Of a DNA stretch of 64,000 nt, positions 1 to 9,571 are shown piece by piece; position 1 is the first letter of the stretch, and each line of letters begins with the position of its first letter. The notes below the pieces were generated by a model, which saw only the letters and a list, made by a program, of their open reading frames with translations, was not told the origin of the DNA and made no database searches. Source of the DNA: Chloroflexota bacterium (GTDB taxonomy: Bacteria > Chloroflexota > Anaerolineae > Anaerolineales > UBA4823); NCBI GenBank assembly GCA_020349245.1, contig CP070764.1:1078817-1142816 (forward strand), written 5' to 3'. The translations under genes and the position numbers were made by a program.

Positions 1-99
1 TTGATCGTGCCGGTGGCGCTGGAGCAGGGCTCCAAGTTCGCCATCCGTGAAGGCGGTCTGACCGTCGGCGCTGGTGTGATCACTAAGATCATTAAATAG
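1..99 (+). CDS. tuf: Elongation factor Tu, C-terminal end (partial)
   Basis: The first 99 bases encode the last 32 residues of EF-Tu and a TAG stop; the gene begins upstream of the window. The tail, with [18 protein letters not shown], is the conserved end of EF-Tu beta-barrel domain 3. EF-Tu delivers aminoacyl-tRNA to the ribosome as a GTP complex. It lies 7 nt before rpsJ, so the str-operon end and rpsJ look co-transcribed. About three quarters of the codons in this piece end in G or C, visibly more than in the r-protein genes that follow. Confidence 0.95.
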   Translation: MIVPVALEQGSKFAIREGGLTVGAGVITKIIK

Positions 100-106
100 A
101 GGAAAT

Positions 107-415
107 ATGGCAAAGCAGAAAATCCGAATCCGCCTGAAAGCCTATGATCATCGTGTTCTCGACCAGTCTGCAAAGCGTATTGTAGATACAGCAGAACGAA
201 CTGGTGCACGTGTGGTTGGCCCGGTACCTCTTCCGACCAAGATTGAGAAATTCACAGTTCGTCGATCGACTTTTATTGACAAAGATTCGCATGAACATTT
301 TGAAATTCGCACTCATAATCGGTTGATTGACGTACTCGACCCAGATTCGAAGACAATAGATATGCTGATGCGGTTGAACCTACCTGCAGGTGTTGATATT
401 GAAATCAAGATTTAG
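107..415 (+). CDS. rpsJ: 30S ribosomal protein S10
   Basis: The protein has 102 residues, the normal S10 length. It starts with the family-typical [15 protein letters not shown] and contains GPVPLPTK and the [13 protein letters not shown] segment. S10 sits in the 30S head and, in other bacteria, also pairs with NusB in antitermination. An AGGAA ribosome site lies just before the ATG. It is attached to tuf (7 nt) and separated from rplC by 205 bases, so it may be transcribed with the str operon rather than with the r-proteins downstream. Confidence 0.98.
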   Translation: MAKQKIRIRLKAYDHRVLDQSAKRIVDTAERTGARVVGPVPLPTKIEKFTVRRSTFIDKDSHEHFEIRTHNRLIDVLDPDSKTIDMLMRLNLPAGVDIEIKI

Positions 416-432
416 CTTGTGGTTGAGTAAAC

Positions 433-461
433 TTGAAAGATATTTGAAAGCAGATTATATA
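433..461 (+). promoter_or_regulatory. Candidate sigma70-type promoter ahead of rplC
   Basis: TTGAAA (433-438) and TATATA (456-461) are separated by exactly 17 bases in the spacer after rpsJ. Transcription would begin near 468 and give a leader of about 150 nt before rplC. Prediction only; the region is AT-rich, so a chance match is possible. Confidence 0.45.
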
Positions 462-620
462 TATATCGTTTAGATATAAAGAAGGCAACGTAAGAACTGG
501 ACTGTACGTAAAAGAAAAATCAAATCTTCTTCGGCAGACAGATTGACTGCGTTGACCTAGGGATGATGAAGCATAGCCCAAGCTGGCAGTCCCTGAATTT
601 TGAAAGTAGGAGTAAATAAG
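462..620 (+). promoter_or_regulatory. Probable structured leader of the L3-to-L17 operon
   Basis: This long non-coding stretch inside an otherwise tightly packed operon can form a stem between AGGGA (559-563) and TCCCT (590-594), with a smaller AGC/GCT pairing inside, ending just before the rplC ribosome site (AGGAG, 608-612). R-protein operons are commonly autoregulated through such leaders. No known leader family is recognised, so a regulatory role is inferred from position and pairing alone. Confidence 0.35.
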
Positions 621-1253
621 ATGATGAAAGGGCTGATTGGAAAGAAGATCGGGATGACCCAGATTTTCGATGAGAACGGACGTGCGATACCAGTGACCCT
701 CATTGAAGCTGGGCCTTGTTACGTTACCCAAATCCGCACTCCTGAAACGGACGGATACAACGCTGTCCAACTTGGATTCCAAGAGGTGAAACCGAAACGC
801 CTGACAGGTGGTCAGCTGGGACATCTGAAGAACAACGAGCTACCCCCGCTGCGCTTCTTAAGAGAATTCCGGGTTAAAGATCCACAAGTGAATGAAGGTG
901 ACATGTTGGCTGTCGGCGATGTGTTTTCAGTCGGCGAACAGGTCGATGTTGTTGGTACCAGCAAAGGTAAAGGTTTTCAGGGTACAGTCAAGCGGCATGG
1001 ATTTGCTGGGGGTCCCAAGACCCATGGACAATCTGACAGATTGCGAGCACCAGGATCCATTGGTTCAACGACCACCCCAGGTCGTGTGTTTAAAGGAAAG
1101 AAAATGCCTGGCCGCATGGGTTTTGATCGGGTAACTATTCATAACCTGCGTGTGGAATACATTGACTCGGATCGAAATTTATTGGGTGTGCGCGGAGCTA
1201 TTCCCGGTCCCAAGGGCGGCATCGTCATGATCAAAGAAGCGCGCAAACGGTAA
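621..1253 (+). CDS. rplC: 50S ribosomal protein L3
   Basis: The 210-residue protein begins [20 protein letters not shown], the classic L3 opening. It carries the central loop with [17 protein letters not shown] and [14 protein letters not shown] that reaches the peptidyl-transferase centre. The ATG at 621 is chosen because AGGAG (608-612) lies 8 nt upstream; an in-frame TTG at 600 would add seven untypical residues. L3 is an early 50S assembly protein. The next gene, rplD, follows after 16 nt. Confidence 0.97.
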   Translation: MMKGLIGKKIGMTQIFDENGRAIPVTLIEAGPCYVTQIRTPETDGYNAVQLGFQEVKPKRLTGGQLGHLKNNELPPLRFLREFRVKDPQVNEGDMLAVGDVFSVGEQVDVVGTSKGKGFQGTVKRHGFAGGPKTHGQSDRLRAPGSIGSTTTPGRVFKGKKMPGRMGFDRVTIHNLRVEYIDSDRNLLGVRGAIPGPKGGIVMIKEARKR

Positions 1254-1269
1254 TTGGAGTGATATAACC

Positions 1270-1899
1270 ATGAAAGTTGATGTTGTGAATTCAGAAGGCA
1301 AAAAACTCAAGACGGTTGATTTACCGGCAAGGATTTTTGAAGCCCCTGTAAATACAAGTTTGATGCATCAGGCATATATCCGCCAGATTGCAAATGCCCG
1401 TCTGGGAACCCACAAGACAAAAACCCGCAGTGAGGTTTCGGGTGGTGGTAGAAAACCCTGGCGTCATAAGGGTACTGGTCGAGCTAGGCAAGGATCTATC
1501 CGAGCACCCCACTGGGTAGGCGGCGGCAAGGCTCATACACCAAGACCACGCGATTACAGCCAGAAGATGCCTCGCAAGATGCGCCGGGCAGCCCTAAGGT
1601 CAGCACTTTCCGTGAAGGCAAAGGAAAACCAGATCCTCGTCCTTGATGACCTTGCACTCTCTGAACCTAAGACTAGGGAAATGGCCCAAATGATGGAAAA
1701 ACTGGTCGGAGGCTCAAGCGTCTTATTGGTTATTCCGGAAAAAAATGAGACTTACGACCCGATTTACCAGGCAGCAAAAAACTTACCATTCTTGAAGCTG
1801 TTGAATGCAAATTATATGAACATCCGAGATCTGCTTAGTTTTGATAAGGTGATCATTCCTCTGGCTGCTCTGGATGTCATCGAGTCGTATTTAGGATAA
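1270..1899 (+). CDS. rplD: 50S ribosomal protein L4
   Basis: A 209-residue L4 with the exit-tunnel loop: GGGRKPWRHKGTGRARQGS followed by WVGGGKAHTPRPRDYS. L4 lines the polypeptide exit tunnel. In E. coli it also represses its own operon through the S10 leader; whether it acts on the leader before rplC here is unknown. The ATG follows a GGAG site. Confidence 0.98.
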   Translation: MKVDVVNSEGKKLKTVDLPARIFEAPVNTSLMHQAYIRQIANARLGTHKTKTRSEVSGGGRKPWRHKGTGRARQGSIRAPHWVGGGKAHTPRPRDYSQKMPRKMRRAALRSALSVKAKENQILVLDDLALSEPKTREMAQMMEKLVGGSSVLLVIPEKNETYDPIYQAAKNLPFLKLLNANYMNIRDLLSFDKVIIPLAALDVIESYLG

Positions 1900-1911
1900 G
1901 GAGAGACAGAA

Positions 1912-2214
1912 ATGAAAACAGTATTCGATGTTCTCCGACGACCGATAATCACCGAGAAATCAAATTATCAGGCTGGCGATCTCAACCAGTATGTATTTGA
2001 AGTGAGTATTGAGGCGACCAAGCAAATGGTCAAGGAAGCTGTGGAGACTGTATTTGATGTTGATGTAGCCCGGGTCAATATGATTAATGTTCCCCCGAAA
2101 CGCAGTCGTCGCTGGCGAAATCGCCGGCTCAAGGTTCGCCGCAGTGCCTATAAGAAAGCGGTTGTGACCTTGGAGCCAGGTGAAACCATCGATGTGTTTG
2201 AAGGAGTTCGCTAA
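1912..2214 (+). CDS. rplW: 50S ribosomal protein L23
   Basis: A 100-residue L23 with the start [13 protein letters not shown] and the [18 protein letters not shown] basic segment that binds 23S rRNA at the tunnel exit, where trigger factor and SRP dock in other bacteria. A GGAGAG site precedes the ATG. Its TAA shares one base with the ATG of rplB (TAATG), so the two are probably translationally coupled. Confidence 0.97.
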   Translation: MKTVFDVLRRPIITEKSNYQAGDLNQYVFEVSIEATKQMVKEAVETVFDVDVARVNMINVPPKRSRRWRNRRLKVRRSAYKKAVVTLEPGETIDVFEGVR

Positions 2215-3050
2215 TGGCAGTAAAGAAATATAAACCCGTTACCCCGAGCTTAAGGGGTATGACGGGTCATACATTTGAAGAGATCACGAAATCCAAACCC
2301 GAACGCTCATTATTAACTCCCAAGAAACGTACTAGTGGGAGAAACATGTATGGGCGAATTACAGTAAGGCATCGTGGTGGTGGGCATCGTCGACATATCC
2401 GGGAAGTTGATTTTAAACGCAACAAGCACGGTATCCCTGCTCAGGTGGCTGCTATTGAATATGATCCCAACCGTACCGCAAGAATCGCACTGCTGCACTA
2501 TGTAGATGGTGAAAAGAGATATATCATTGCACCTTTAGATTTACGTGTCGGCGATCAGGTAAATGCTGGACCGAAAGCGGAAATCCGTCCCGGGAATGCC
2601 TTGCCGATCTCTCGGATTCCTGTTGGTACATTGATTCATAATATCGAACTGAAAGAGGGTCGCGGTGGCCAGCTGGTGCGGGCAGCAGGTAATTCAGCAC
2701 AGCTTTTAGCTAAAGAAGGCGAATACGCCCAGGTCCGCCTGCCATCTGGCGAGGTGCGTCTCATCAGGCAGACTTGTTATGCGACCATTGGCCAGATTGG
2801 CAACGTTGATAATAGCAATATCAAACTCGGAAAAGCTGGGCGTAAACGCCACCTGGGTATTCGACCGACTGTGCGTGGTTCTGCGATGAGCCCACGTGAC
2901 CACCCGCATGGTGGAGGTGAAGGACGCCAACCGATTGGGTTGCCTGGCCCGAAGAGTCCTTGGGGTGCCCCGACCTTGGGGAAGAAGACTCGTCGCAACA
3001 AGGATACAGAAAAGTATATTGTCCGACATCGCCGGAAGAAGAGAAGATAG
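2214..3050 (+). CDS. rplB: 50S ribosomal protein L2
   Basis: The 278-residue protein is full length. It opens [18 protein letters not shown] and contains [19 protein letters not shown], the [19 protein letters not shown] stretch and the C-terminal [13 protein letters not shown], whose histidine lies near the peptidyl-transferase centre. L2 is needed for subunit joining. It overlaps the stop of rplW by one base; 82 non-coding bases separate it from rpsS. Confidence 0.98.
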   Translation: MAVKKYKPVTPSLRGMTGHTFEEITKSKPERSLLTPKKRTSGRNMYGRITVRHRGGGHRRHIREVDFKRNKHGIPAQVAAIEYDPNRTARIALLHYVDGEKRYIIAPLDLRVGDQVNAGPKAEIRPGNALPISRIPVGTLIHNIELKEGRGGQLVRAAGNSAQLLAKEGEYAQVRLPSGEVRLIRQTCYATIGQIGNVDNSNIKLGKAGRKRHLGIRPTVRGSAMSPRDHPHGGGEGRQPIGLPGPKSPWGAPTLGKKTRRNKDTEKYIVRHRRKKRR

Positions 3051-3132
3051 TTTCAGGTTCCGCTGGATGGTCTGATTCGGTCAGCATCGCTAGCATGTTG
3101 GAAATCCTGATAAGTGATATGGAGATTCGATA

Positions 3133-3408
3133 ATGGGAAGATCGTTGAAAAAGGGTCCTTTCATTGACCCAAAGTTACTTAAGAAAGTTGAGCTCATGAA
3201 TGAGCGCGGAGAAAAGAAAGTGATTCGCACTTGGAGTCGTGCCAGCAGTATATTTCCTCAAATGGTTGGACATACGATTGCCATACATGATGGTCGTCGC
3301 CATGTTCCCATTTATATTACCGAGAACATGGTTGGGCATAAGCTGGGAGAGTTTGCTCCAACACGGACCTATCGCGGCCATGTTGTTGAACGCAAGTTAA
3401 GGAGATAA
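3133..3408 (+). CDS. rpsS: 30S ribosomal protein S19
   Basis: A 91-residue S19: [18 protein letters not shown] at the N terminus, then the [18 protein letters not shown] core and [15 protein letters not shown] near the C terminus. S19 sits in the 30S head with S13 and contacts the A site. A GGAG site lies 9 nt before the ATG. rplV follows after 2 nt. Confidence 0.98.
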   Translation: MGRSLKKGPFIDPKLLKKVELMNERGEKKVIRTWSRASSIFPQMVGHTIAIHDGRRHVPIYITENMVGHKLGEFAPTRTYRGHVVERKLRR

Positions 3409-3410
3409 TT

Positions 3411-3755
3411 ATGGCAGAAGATATCCGAGCCCAAGCGAAATATATTCCCTACTCTCCTCAGAAAGTAAGGCTGGTGATCGATCTTGTGCGTGGAAAGGAT
3501 GTCACCGCAGCTATTGATTCCCTGAGATTCCTTCAGAATAAAGCTGCGTTGCCAGTGTCCAAAGTGCTTGCCTCAGCAATGGCAAACGGCGAAGAGAATT
3601 TTGGTGTCAGTAGAGATGATTTATATGTTTATGAGATATTCGCGGATGAAGCCCCTTCCCGCCGCTGGCGAAGATTTGGCGCTCGCGGGAGATTCAAACC
3701 GCTAATTCGTCGGGCATCTCATATTACAGTCGTACTGCGAGAAAGAGAATCATAA
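3411..3755 (+). CDS. rplV: 50S ribosomal protein L22
   Basis: A 114-residue L22 with the N-terminal KYIPYSPQKVRLVIDLVRGK and the C-terminal beta-hairpin (RRFGARGRFKPLIRRASHI) that extends into the exit tunnel and is the erythromycin-sensitive constriction. The ATG follows AAGGAG. It is 2 nt after rpsS and 56 nt before rpsC. Confidence 0.97.
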   Translation: MAEDIRAQAKYIPYSPQKVRLVIDLVRGKDVTAAIDSLRFLQNKAALPVSKVLASAMANGEENFGVSRDDLYVYEIFADEAPSRRWRRFGARGRFKPLIRRASHITVVLRERES

Positions 3756-3811
3756 CAAAGTAGAAATCATGATTATCAAGGAATCGGTTTCAAATCTCGA
3801 GAGGAGAAAAC

Positions 3812-4489
3812 ATGGGACGTAAAGTTCATCCGATTGGATTTCGATTGAAAGTTAATAAAACTTGGGAAGGACGCTGGTACGCTGAAGGCCAAGAGTATGT
3901 AAATCAGCTCCGTCAGGACATTGAGCTGCGAGAGATGATCCGCGAGGAAACTGACCGAGCAGGTGTTTCCCGGATAGAGATAGAGCGTTTTCCCGGTAAG
4001 GTAAAAATCACGGTGCATACTGCAAAACCAGGTATTCTGATTGGTCGCAAGGGAGAAAACGTCAAGAAATTGCGAACCAACCTAGAAGAGACCGTTGGGA
4101 AGAAGATTGACCTGGATATCAAGGAAATTAAAGCACCAGATATTGATGCATTCTTGGTTGCACAGAACATTGCGGATCAGCTCGAACGAAGGATCAGCTA
4201 TCAAAGGGCGATGAAACGTGCTATCCAACAAGCGATGCGGCAGGGTGCAGAAGGAATACGTATAGAAGTAGCTGGCAGGTTGAGCGGTGCTGAAATGGCA
4301 CGCACAATCCACATGCGGGAAGGCCAGGTCCCTCGCCAGACTCTCAGAGCAGATATTGATTTCGCCCGCGCTGAAGCGTTAACGACGTACGGTCGTATTG
4401 GAGTTAAGGTTTGGATTTATAAAGGCATCGTTCTGCCAGAAATGGAAGAATTTGTTGAATCAACGGAGGGTGTGTACGTTAGCGAGTAA
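3812..4489 (+). CDS. rpsC: 30S ribosomal protein S3
   Basis: A 225-residue S3 opening [14 protein letters not shown]. The KH domain carries the loop [14 protein letters not shown], and the C-terminal domain has [20 protein letters not shown]3 lies at the mRNA entry channel and contributes to its helicase activity with S4 and S5. A GAGAGGAG site precedes the ATG. Confidence 0.98.
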   Translation: MGRKVHPIGFRLKVNKTWEGRWYAEGQEYVNQLRQDIELREMIREETDRAGVSRIEIERFPGKVKITVHTAKPGILIGRKGENVKKLRTNLEETVGKKIDLDIKEIKAPDIDAFLVAQNIADQLERRISYQRAMKRAIQQAMRQGAEGIRIEVAGRLSGAEMARTIHMREGQVPRQTLRADIDFARAEALTTYGRIGVKVWIYKGIVLPEMEEFVESTEGVYVSE

Positions 4490-4553
4490 CGTATAAAACA
4501 CCGACACCGATTAGTTCAATCAATTTCTAGGTCAAGTAGATGAGGTATTTATT

Positions 4554-4985
4554 ATGTTAATGCCAAAGCGAGTTAAATACCGCAAACAAATGCGGGGCAG
4601 GATGCGAGGGAAAGCTCAACGAGGAAACGAAGTCCATTTTGGCGATATGGGCTTGATGGCTGTTGAACCTTCTTGGATAACAGCACGCCAAATTGAGGCT
4701 GCCAGAAGAGCGATCGTCAGGGCATTGCGCAGGCGTGGAAAGGTCTGGATTCGCATATTTCCTGAAAAACCGGTGACTAAAAGAGCCGCCGAGACCCGTA
4801 TGGGTAAAGGTAAAGGAAATGTCGAGTACTGGGTATCGGTTGTTAAACCTGGTCGGATAATGTTTGAGGTCGGTGGTGGTGTACCGGAAGAAACTGCCAG
4901 AGAAGCACTGCGATTAGCTTCATATAAGCTTCCGATAAAAACAAAAATTGTCTATCGGTATGGCGTGAAAGGAAGTGAAGGATGA
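4554..4985 (+). CDS. rplP: 50S ribosomal protein L16
   Basis: A 143-residue L16 beginning [19 protein letters not shown]. It contains [20 protein letters not shown], the loop near the A-site tRNA. An in-frame ATG two codons later is possible, but MLMPKR is the common family start. The TGA overlaps the ATG of rpmC by four bases (ATGA), the first of three such couplings in a row. Confidence 0.97.
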   Translation: MLMPKRVKYRKQMRGRMRGKAQRGNEVHFGDMGLMAVEPSWITARQIEAARRAIVRALRRRGKVWIRIFPEKPVTKRAAETRMGKGKGNVEYWVSVVKPGRIMFEVGGGVPEETAREALRLASYKLPIKTKIVYRYGVKGSEG

Positions 4986-5194
4986 GATCGGAAGAGATTA
5001 GAGCTTTATCCATTGGTGAGATCCAATCGAATATAGCAGATGCTAAAGAAGAATTAATGAATCTGCGGTTTCAGCTGGCAACAGGTGAATTAACCGATTA
5101 CACCCGTTTGAGCTATACTCGGCGCTTGATTGCAAGGTATCTCACGATACTTAACGAGCGGGAATTGGAAGAAGAAATGGAAGGTGAAGCATGA
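4982..5194 (+). CDS. rpmC: 50S ribosomal protein L29
   Basis: A 70-residue, mostly helical L29 with the family signature [16 protein letters not shown] and a short acidic tail. L29 packs against L23 at the tunnel exit. It overlaps rplP upstream and rpsQ downstream by 4 bases each, so translation of L16, L29 and S17 is likely coupled. Confidence 0.95.
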   Translation: MRSEEIRALSIGEIQSNIADAKEELMNLRFQLATGELTDYTRLSYTRRLIARYLTILNERELEEEMEGEA

Positions 5195-5469
5195 ACAATC
5201 GTCGTCGAATAACCGGTGTGGTAACAAGTACCAAGATGGACAAATCCGTCATGGTTGAAATATCACGAACATACCGCCATCCCTTGTACAAGAAAGTAGT
5301 TCACAGCAAAAAGAAAGTTATGGCTCATGATGAACTCGGCAGTGAAGTTGGTGATTTGGTGAAAATTGTTGAGAGTCGTCCAATTTCGAAGAGAAAGCAT
5401 TGGGTGATTGAAGAAATCCTGCAAAAGGAAATTATTGGCAAGGAAGTTGAGCTGGAGGAACCAGTATGA
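5191..5469 (+). CDS. rpsQ: 30S ribosomal protein S17
   Basis: A 92-residue S17: [38 protein letters not shown] and the [13 protein letters not shown] motif of the OB-fold protein that organises helix 11 of 16S rRNA. It overlaps rpmC and rplN by 4 bases on either side. The acidic C-terminal tail after residue 83 is slightly longer than in many homologues. Confidence 0.96.
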   Translation: MNNRRRITGVVTSTKMDKSVMVEISRTYRHPLYKKVVHSKKKVMAHDELGSEVGDLVKIVESRPISKRKHWVIEEILQKEIIGKEVELEEPV

Positions 5470-5837
5470 TTCAACATGAAAGCCGTTTGAAGGTCGCTGA
5501 TAATTCCGGGGCGAGGGAGATCTTGGTTATCCATGTATTGGGTGGCTCTACTCGCCGGTATGGATCGATTGGTGATGTGGTTGTAGGCACCGTAAAGAGT
5601 GCAACACCGCATAGTGGTGTTAGCAAAAGTGATATCGTAAGAGCTGTGATTGTCAGGACTGCCAAGGAATGGCGACGAGAAGACGGTTCTTACATCCGGT
5701 TTGATGATAACGCAGCAGTCATTCTCGATACCGATGGTCGCAATCCGAAGGGCACACGCATCTTTGGGCCTGTTGCCCGGGAACTTCGTGAAAAGGGATA
5801 CATGAAAATTGTATCTTTAGCACCTGAGGTTTTGTAA
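5466..5837 (+). CDS. rplN: 50S ribosomal protein L14
   Basis: A 123-residue L14 starting [18 protein letters not shown], with VVRAV-type strand [19 protein letters not shown] and the [18 protein letters not shown]-terminal signature. L14 lies at the subunit interface and is the docking site for the silencing factor RsfS in other bacteria. It is translationally coupled to rpsQ by an ATGA overlap. Confidence 0.98.
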   Translation: MIQHESRLKVADNSGAREILVIHVLGGSTRRYGSIGDVVVGTVKSATPHSGVSKSDIVRAVIVRTAKEWRREDGSYIRFDDNAAVILDTDGRNPKGTRIFGPVARELREKGYMKIVSLAPEVL

Positions 5838-5867
5838 TTGTTATCTGCATACCGAGGAGCAAACACA

Positions 5868-6197
5868 GTGAAATTAAAGATAAAAAAAGGTGATACCGTT
5901 GAAGTTATCAGCGGTAGAGAAATTGATAAGGGAAAGCGTGGTGAAGTGATCCGCGTGATCCCGAAAGCGAACCGCGTGGTTATCCAGGGTGTGAACATGC
6001 GCAAGAAGCATCAACGCCAGGTACAAACCCAGGGCAGGACAATTTCACCGGGGATCATCGAATTTGAAGGTTCAGTCGATGTATCGAATGTAATGTTAGT
6101 GTGTCCGAAATGTGATGAGCCCACCAGAGTGGCAATACAGCGGGAGGATGGAGCATCGCGACGGGTATGCAAACATTGTGAGGCATTGATCGATTAA
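5868..6197 (+). CDS. rplX: 50S ribosomal protein L24
   Basis: The GTG at 5868 is taken as start because AGGAG (5855-5859) lies 8 nt upstream and the product then begins with the family sequence [16 protein letters not shown]; a TTG at 5838 would add ten unrelated residues. The 109-residue protein has a KOW fold and ends with two CxxC pairs (CPKC and CKHC), probably a zinc ribbon, seen in many but not all L24 proteins. L24 initiates 50S assembly. Confidence 0.95.
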   Translation: MKLKIKKGDTVEVISGREIDKGKRGEVIRVIPKANRVVIQGVNMRKKHQRQVQTQGRTISPGIIEFEGSVDVSNVMLVCPKCDEPTRVAIQREDGASRRVCKHCEALID

Positions 6198-6219
6198 TAC
6201 ATCGATTTGGAGAGAAGCT

Positions 6220-6771
6220 ATGGCTCATTACATGAAAGAACGATATCAGGAAGAAATCACCCCAGCACTGATGAAAACATTAAATCTTGGGAATGTGATG
6301 GAAGTTCCCCGGTTGGAGAAAATTGTTGTGAATATTGGTGTTGGGGAAGCATTGGAAAATGCTCGCGCCTTAGATGCCGCGGTCGCAGATTTAATCATCA
6401 TTACTGGACAAAAACCAGTGGTCACCAAGGCACGAAAAAGCATCGCGAACTTTAAACTCCGGGAAGGTCGCTCGATCGGGGTGAAAGTGACCCTGCGTCG
6501 TGATCGCATGTGGGCATTTCTTGATCGCTTGATCAATGTGGCTTTGCCCCGGGTGCGCGACTTTCGTGGCGTATCCCCAAATGCTTTTGACGGGCGTGGG
6601 AATTACACCCTCGGACTACGGGAACAATTGGTGTTTCCAGAAATTGATTACGATAAGATCGATAAAGTCCGGGGAATGGAAGTGACCATTGTTACCACTG
6701 CAAAGACCGACGAAGCAGGTACGCAATTATTAGATTTACTGGGTATGCCATTCAGGAAGGAAGGATTATAA
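6220..6771 (+). CDS. rplE: 50S ribosomal protein L5
   Basis: A 183-residue L5 with [16 protein letters not shown], the [20 protein letters not shown] segment that contacts 5S rRNA and P-site tRNA, and the [16 protein letters not shown] signature. A GGAGAG site precedes the ATG. The stop is directly adjacent to the start of the S14 gene (no gap). Confidence 0.98.
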   Translation: MAHYMKERYQEEITPALMKTLNLGNVMEVPRLEKIVVNIGVGEALENARALDAAVADLIIITGQKPVVTKARKSIANFKLREGRSIGVKVTLRRDRMWAFLDRLINVALPRVRDFRGVSPNAFDGRGNYTLGLREQLVFPEIDYDKIDKVRGMEVTIVTTAKTDEAGTQLLDLLGMPFRKEGL

Positions 6772-6954
6772 ATGGCGAAGAAAAGTATGATCATACGTGA
6801 AGAGCGGCGAAAATATCCAACTCGAGTGCGAAACCGATGTTCAATCTGTGGTCGGCCAAGAGGCTATATTCGTCGGTTTGGCTTGTGTCGGATTTGTTTC
6901 AGAGAACTTGCGCTTGAGGGAAAAATCCCAGGCGTCGTTAAATCTTCCTGGTAA
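6772..6954 (+). CDS. rpsZ: 30S ribosomal protein S14, zinc-binding short type
   Basis: A 60-residue S14 of the short zinc type: [20 protein letters not shown] provides two CxxC pairs for one Zn, and [10 protein letters not shown] is the typical end. It starts immediately after rplE. The zinc-free long paralogue that some bacteria use in zinc starvation is not in this window. Confidence 0.97.
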   Translation: MAKKSMIIREERRKYPTRVRNRCSICGRPRGYIRRFGLCRICFRELALEGKIPGVVKSSW

Positions 6955-6974
6955 TAGAGCGGAGGAATATTAGT

Positions 6975-7388
6975 ATGAGTATGACTGATCCTATAGCGGA
7001 TATGTTGACCCGAATTCGAAATGCGATAGCAGTTGGCCACACTTCGGTAGCTATGCCGAACTCGAGAATCAAAGCGGAAATTGCCCGCATACTCAAAGAA
7101 GAAGGTTATATTGCTGGCTATGAAGTTGCTGAAGCTGACTCTTCTGGTCACAAAATACTGCGGTTGCGTCTCCGTTACGTTGGCGAGAGACGTTCAAAAC
7201 GCCCCGTCATCACCGGCCTTGAAAGGGTGAGCACACCTGGAAGACGGGTTTATACAAAGAAAAGAGACATTCCCTGGGTGTTATCCGGGATGGGTGTATC
7301 GATTCTCACCACACCCAAGGGTGTGATGACAGGTCAGCGCGCCCGCCAGCTGGGTATTGGCGGCGAAATCCTTTGTAAGGTTTGGTAA
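6975..7388 (+). CDS. rpsH: 30S ribosomal protein S8
   Basis: A 137-residue S8 with [15 protein letters not shown] near the start and LSTPKGVMT-type C-terminal signature ([20 protein letters not shown]). S8 is a primary binder of 16S helix 21 and, in E. coli, the translational repressor of the spc operon. The first ATG (6975) is preceded by GGAGG; a second in-frame ATG two codons on is also possible. Confidence 0.97.
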   Translation: MSMTDPIADMLTRIRNAIAVGHTSVAMPNSRIKAEIARILKEEGYIAGYEVAEADSSGHKILRLRLRYVGERRSKRPVITGLERVSTPGRRVYTKKRDIPWVLSGMGVSILTTPKGVMTGQRARQLGIGGEILCKVW

Positions 7389-7400
7389 GGAGGATTAATC

Positions 7401-7943
7401 GTGTCACGAATTGGACGAATGCCAGTTGAAATACCATCTGGCGTCGATGTGCTGGTAAAGGGGACTCACGTTTCTGTGAAAGGTCCAAAAGGTGAATTGC
7501 AGCATACTTTTCCAGCTGATATGGATATCAGCGTCAAGGAAGGAGTAGTGACTGTCAATCGACCGACAGATGAACCAACACATCGAGCGCTTCATGGTAT
7601 GACCAGGGCATTAATAAATAATATGGTAGTAGGTGTTAGCACAGGTTTCTCAAAAGTGTTGGAAGTTAATGGCGTTGGATATCGTGCGGAAATGAATGGG
7701 AACAACCTAGTGCTTAATGTTGGTTACTCCCACCCGGTGGAGGTCGAACCTCCGAAAGGGATTGAATTTGAGGTCGATGAGCGCACCCGGCAAATCACGG
7801 TAAAAGGCTACGACAAACAGATGGTTGGACACGTAGCAGCTAATGTCCGTAAGATCCGCCCTCCGGAGCCTTATAAAGGAAAAGGGATCAAATATTTAGA
7901 TGAGCGAATCCGTCGCAAGGCGGGTAAAGCAGGCAAGGTATAG
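7401..7943 (+). CDS. rplF: 50S ribosomal protein L6
   Basis: A 180-residue L6 from a GTG start with AAGGAGG upstream. It has the two alpha/beta repeats of the family: [16 protein letters not shown] and KGPKGEL in the first, [19 protein letters not shown] and the [16 protein letters not shown] signature in the second. L6 sits near the GTPase-associated centre. Four bases separate it from rplR. Confidence 0.97.
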   Translation: MSRIGRMPVEIPSGVDVLVKGTHVSVKGPKGELQHTFPADMDISVKEGVVTVNRPTDEPTHRALHGMTRALINNMVVGVSTGFSKVLEVNGVGYRAEMNGNNLVLNVGYSHPVEVEPPKGIEFEVDERTRQITVKGYDKQMVGHVAANVRKIRPPEPYKGKGIKYLDERIRRKAGKAGKV

Positions 7944-7947
7944 AAGA

Positions 7948-8316
7948 ATGGGTAAAAAAGTATCTCGTTCAAAAGCACGTCAGCGTAGACATATTCGAGT
8001 ACGAAAACGCATTTTCGGCACTCCAGACCGCCCGCGACTCAATGTTTTTCGCAGCTTATCGGAGATATATGCTCAGGTAATCGATGATGAGGAAGGAAGA
8101 ACTTTGGTCTCTGCGTCCTCCATCGATAATGCACTTCGCAAGAGCATGGCTGGAAAAACAAAAACTGAGCAAGCGGAGCTCGTTGGACAGGCGTTAGCAG
8201 AAAGAGCTAAATCTGCCGGAATTAAACAGGTAGTGTTTGATCGTTCCGGTTACCGGTATATTGGCCGTATTAAAGCGCTGGCTGACGGCGCGCGAGCTGG
8301 TGGCTTGCAGTTCTAG
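7948..8316 (+). CDS. rplR: 50S ribosomal protein L18
   Basis: A 122-residue L18 starting [20 protein letters not shown], with [20 protein letters not shown] and [20 protein letters not shown] at the end. L18 binds 5S rRNA with L5. The ATG at 7948 gives the family start; an in-frame upstream ATG at 7900 lies inside rplF and would add 16 residues not seen in L18. The ribosome site is weak, so coupling to rplF is likely. Confidence 0.95.
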   Translation: MGKKVSRSKARQRRHIRVRKRIFGTPDRPRLNVFRSLSEIYAQVIDDEEGRTLVSASSIDNALRKSMAGKTKTEQAELVGQALAERAKSAGIKQVVFDRSGYRYIGRIKALADGARAGGLQF

Positions 8317-8336
8317 CAGGAGAAACAGGAGATCAT

Positions 8337-8870
8337 ATGTCAGATTTTAAATCATCGGATTTCGAACAAGAGTTTGATGAGCGTATCATCGAGATCGCGC
8401 GCGTGGCGAAAGTCGTTAAAGGTGGACGGCGTTTTTCTTTCCGAGTCACGGTTGTTGTTGGTGACAATCGCGGCAAAGTAGGTGTGGGAGTTGGAAAAGC
8501 AAACTCCGTGCCAGATGCGATGCGCAAAGCATCCGAGAGGGCGCGCAAAGACATGCACCGCGTTTCCTTATTCGGTTCAACGATCCCCCATGAGGTCTTG
8601 GGTGAGGTATCCGGAGCAAAGGTTATGTTGAAACCGGCTTCCCGGGGTACAGGTGTGATCGCTGCGGGTGGTGTTCGTGCAGTCTTAGAAGCAGCTGGTA
8701 TTTCAGATATATTGACCAAATCGCTGGGTAGCAATAATATCCTCAACGTCGTCTATGCGACGATGGATGCGCTGGGTCAGTTAAAGTCTCCCGAGGAAAT
8801 AGCCATGCTCCGCGGAAAGCCGGTTAAAGAGGTGACACCTTTCTGGGAACGAAGGAAGCAAAATGCCTAA
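8337..8870 (+). CDS. rpsE: 30S ribosomal protein S5
   Basis: A 177-residue S5 with the dsRNA-binding-like N domain ([20 protein letters not shown]), [20 protein letters not shown], and the C domain with [20 protein letters not shown] and KSLGSNN. S5 takes part in decoding fidelity with S4. The last bases overlap rpmD by 8. Confidence 0.98.
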   Translation: MSDFKSSDFEQEFDERIIEIARVAKVVKGGRRFSFRVTVVVGDNRGKVGVGVGKANSVPDAMRKASERARKDMHRVSLFGSTIPHEVLGEVSGAKVMLKPASRGTGVIAAGGVRAVLEAAGISDILTKSLGSNNILNVVYATMDALGQLKSPEEIAMLRGKPVKEVTPFWERRKQNA

Positions 8871-9084
8871 AACTGAATCGAAGACAAAACGAAAAACTAA
8901 GAAAGCAGAGAAACTTGTCAGAGTTACCTTGGTCAAGAGCCCTATCGGATATGAGTTATCCCAAAAAAGGACGGTGAGAGCTTTGGGTCTGCGGAAGTTA
9001 AATCAAACCGTTGAACACAAAGACTCTGCGACCTTGCGAGGTATGCTTGCCAAGGTAAGCCATTTACTTCAAGTTGAAGAATAG
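8863..9084 (+). CDS. rpmD: 50S ribosomal protein L30
   Basis: A 73-residue L30. The conserved part ([20 protein letters not shown], then [16 protein letters not shown]) begins near residue 19. The first 18 residues are a lysine-rich extension absent from many L30 proteins, probably rRNA-binding. It overlaps rpsE by 8 bases and is followed by rplO after 8. Confidence 0.94.
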   Translation: MPKTESKTKRKTKKAEKLVRVTLVKSPIGYELSQKRTVRALGLRKLNQTVEHKDSATLRGMLAKVSHLLQVEE

Positions 9085-9092
9085 GATTAGTG

Positions 9093-9560
9093 ATGAAATT
9101 GCATGATCTGAAACCGAATGAAGGTGCGAAGAAAGATCGCAAAAGAGTTGGCCGGGGAACCGCAGCAGGTCAGGGGAAGACCGCTGGTAGAGGTACCAAG
9201 GGACAGGGAGCCCGTGCCGGAGGTGGCACCCGTTTGTACCATCAGGGTGGCAATCTACCCTTCTTCCGCAGACTGCCTTTTGTCCGTGGGAAAGGATTTA
9301 CGCCAATTAATCGAGTGGATTACGATGAAGTAAACGTCGGGCAGCTGGAATCATTCAAAGGTGGAAGCGAAGTAAGCCCGGAGACGTTAGCGGAAGCGCG
9401 ATTAATCAAGAATCTCAATAATCCTGTTGTCCTGCTTGGCGAGGGAGAGGTGAAAGCTGCCTTGAAAGTAAGGGTTCACCGAATTTCAAAAAGTGCCCAA
9501 GCAAAGATTGAGGCTGCCGGGGGCAGCGTGGAAATTCTCCCCAAGCAGAAAGGTAAATAA
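9093..9560 (+). CDS. rplO: 50S ribosomal protein L15
   Basis: A 155-residue L15 starting MKLHDLKPNEGAKKDRKRVG, with the glycine- and arginine-rich stretch GRGTKGQGARAGGG that winds through 23S rRNA, then FFRRLPFVRGKGF. A GTG one codon upstream of the chosen ATG is also possible. It ends 11 nt before secY, the conserved order. Confidence 0.97.
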   Translation: MKLHDLKPNEGAKKDRKRVGRGTAAGQGKTAGRGTKGQGARAGGGTRLYHQGGNLPFFRRLPFVRGKGFTPINRVDYDEVNVGQLESFKGGSEVSPETLAEARLIKNLNNPVVLLGEGEVKAALKVRVHRISKSAQAKIEAAGGSVEILPKQKGK

Positions 9561-9571
9561 GGAGCCCACAC

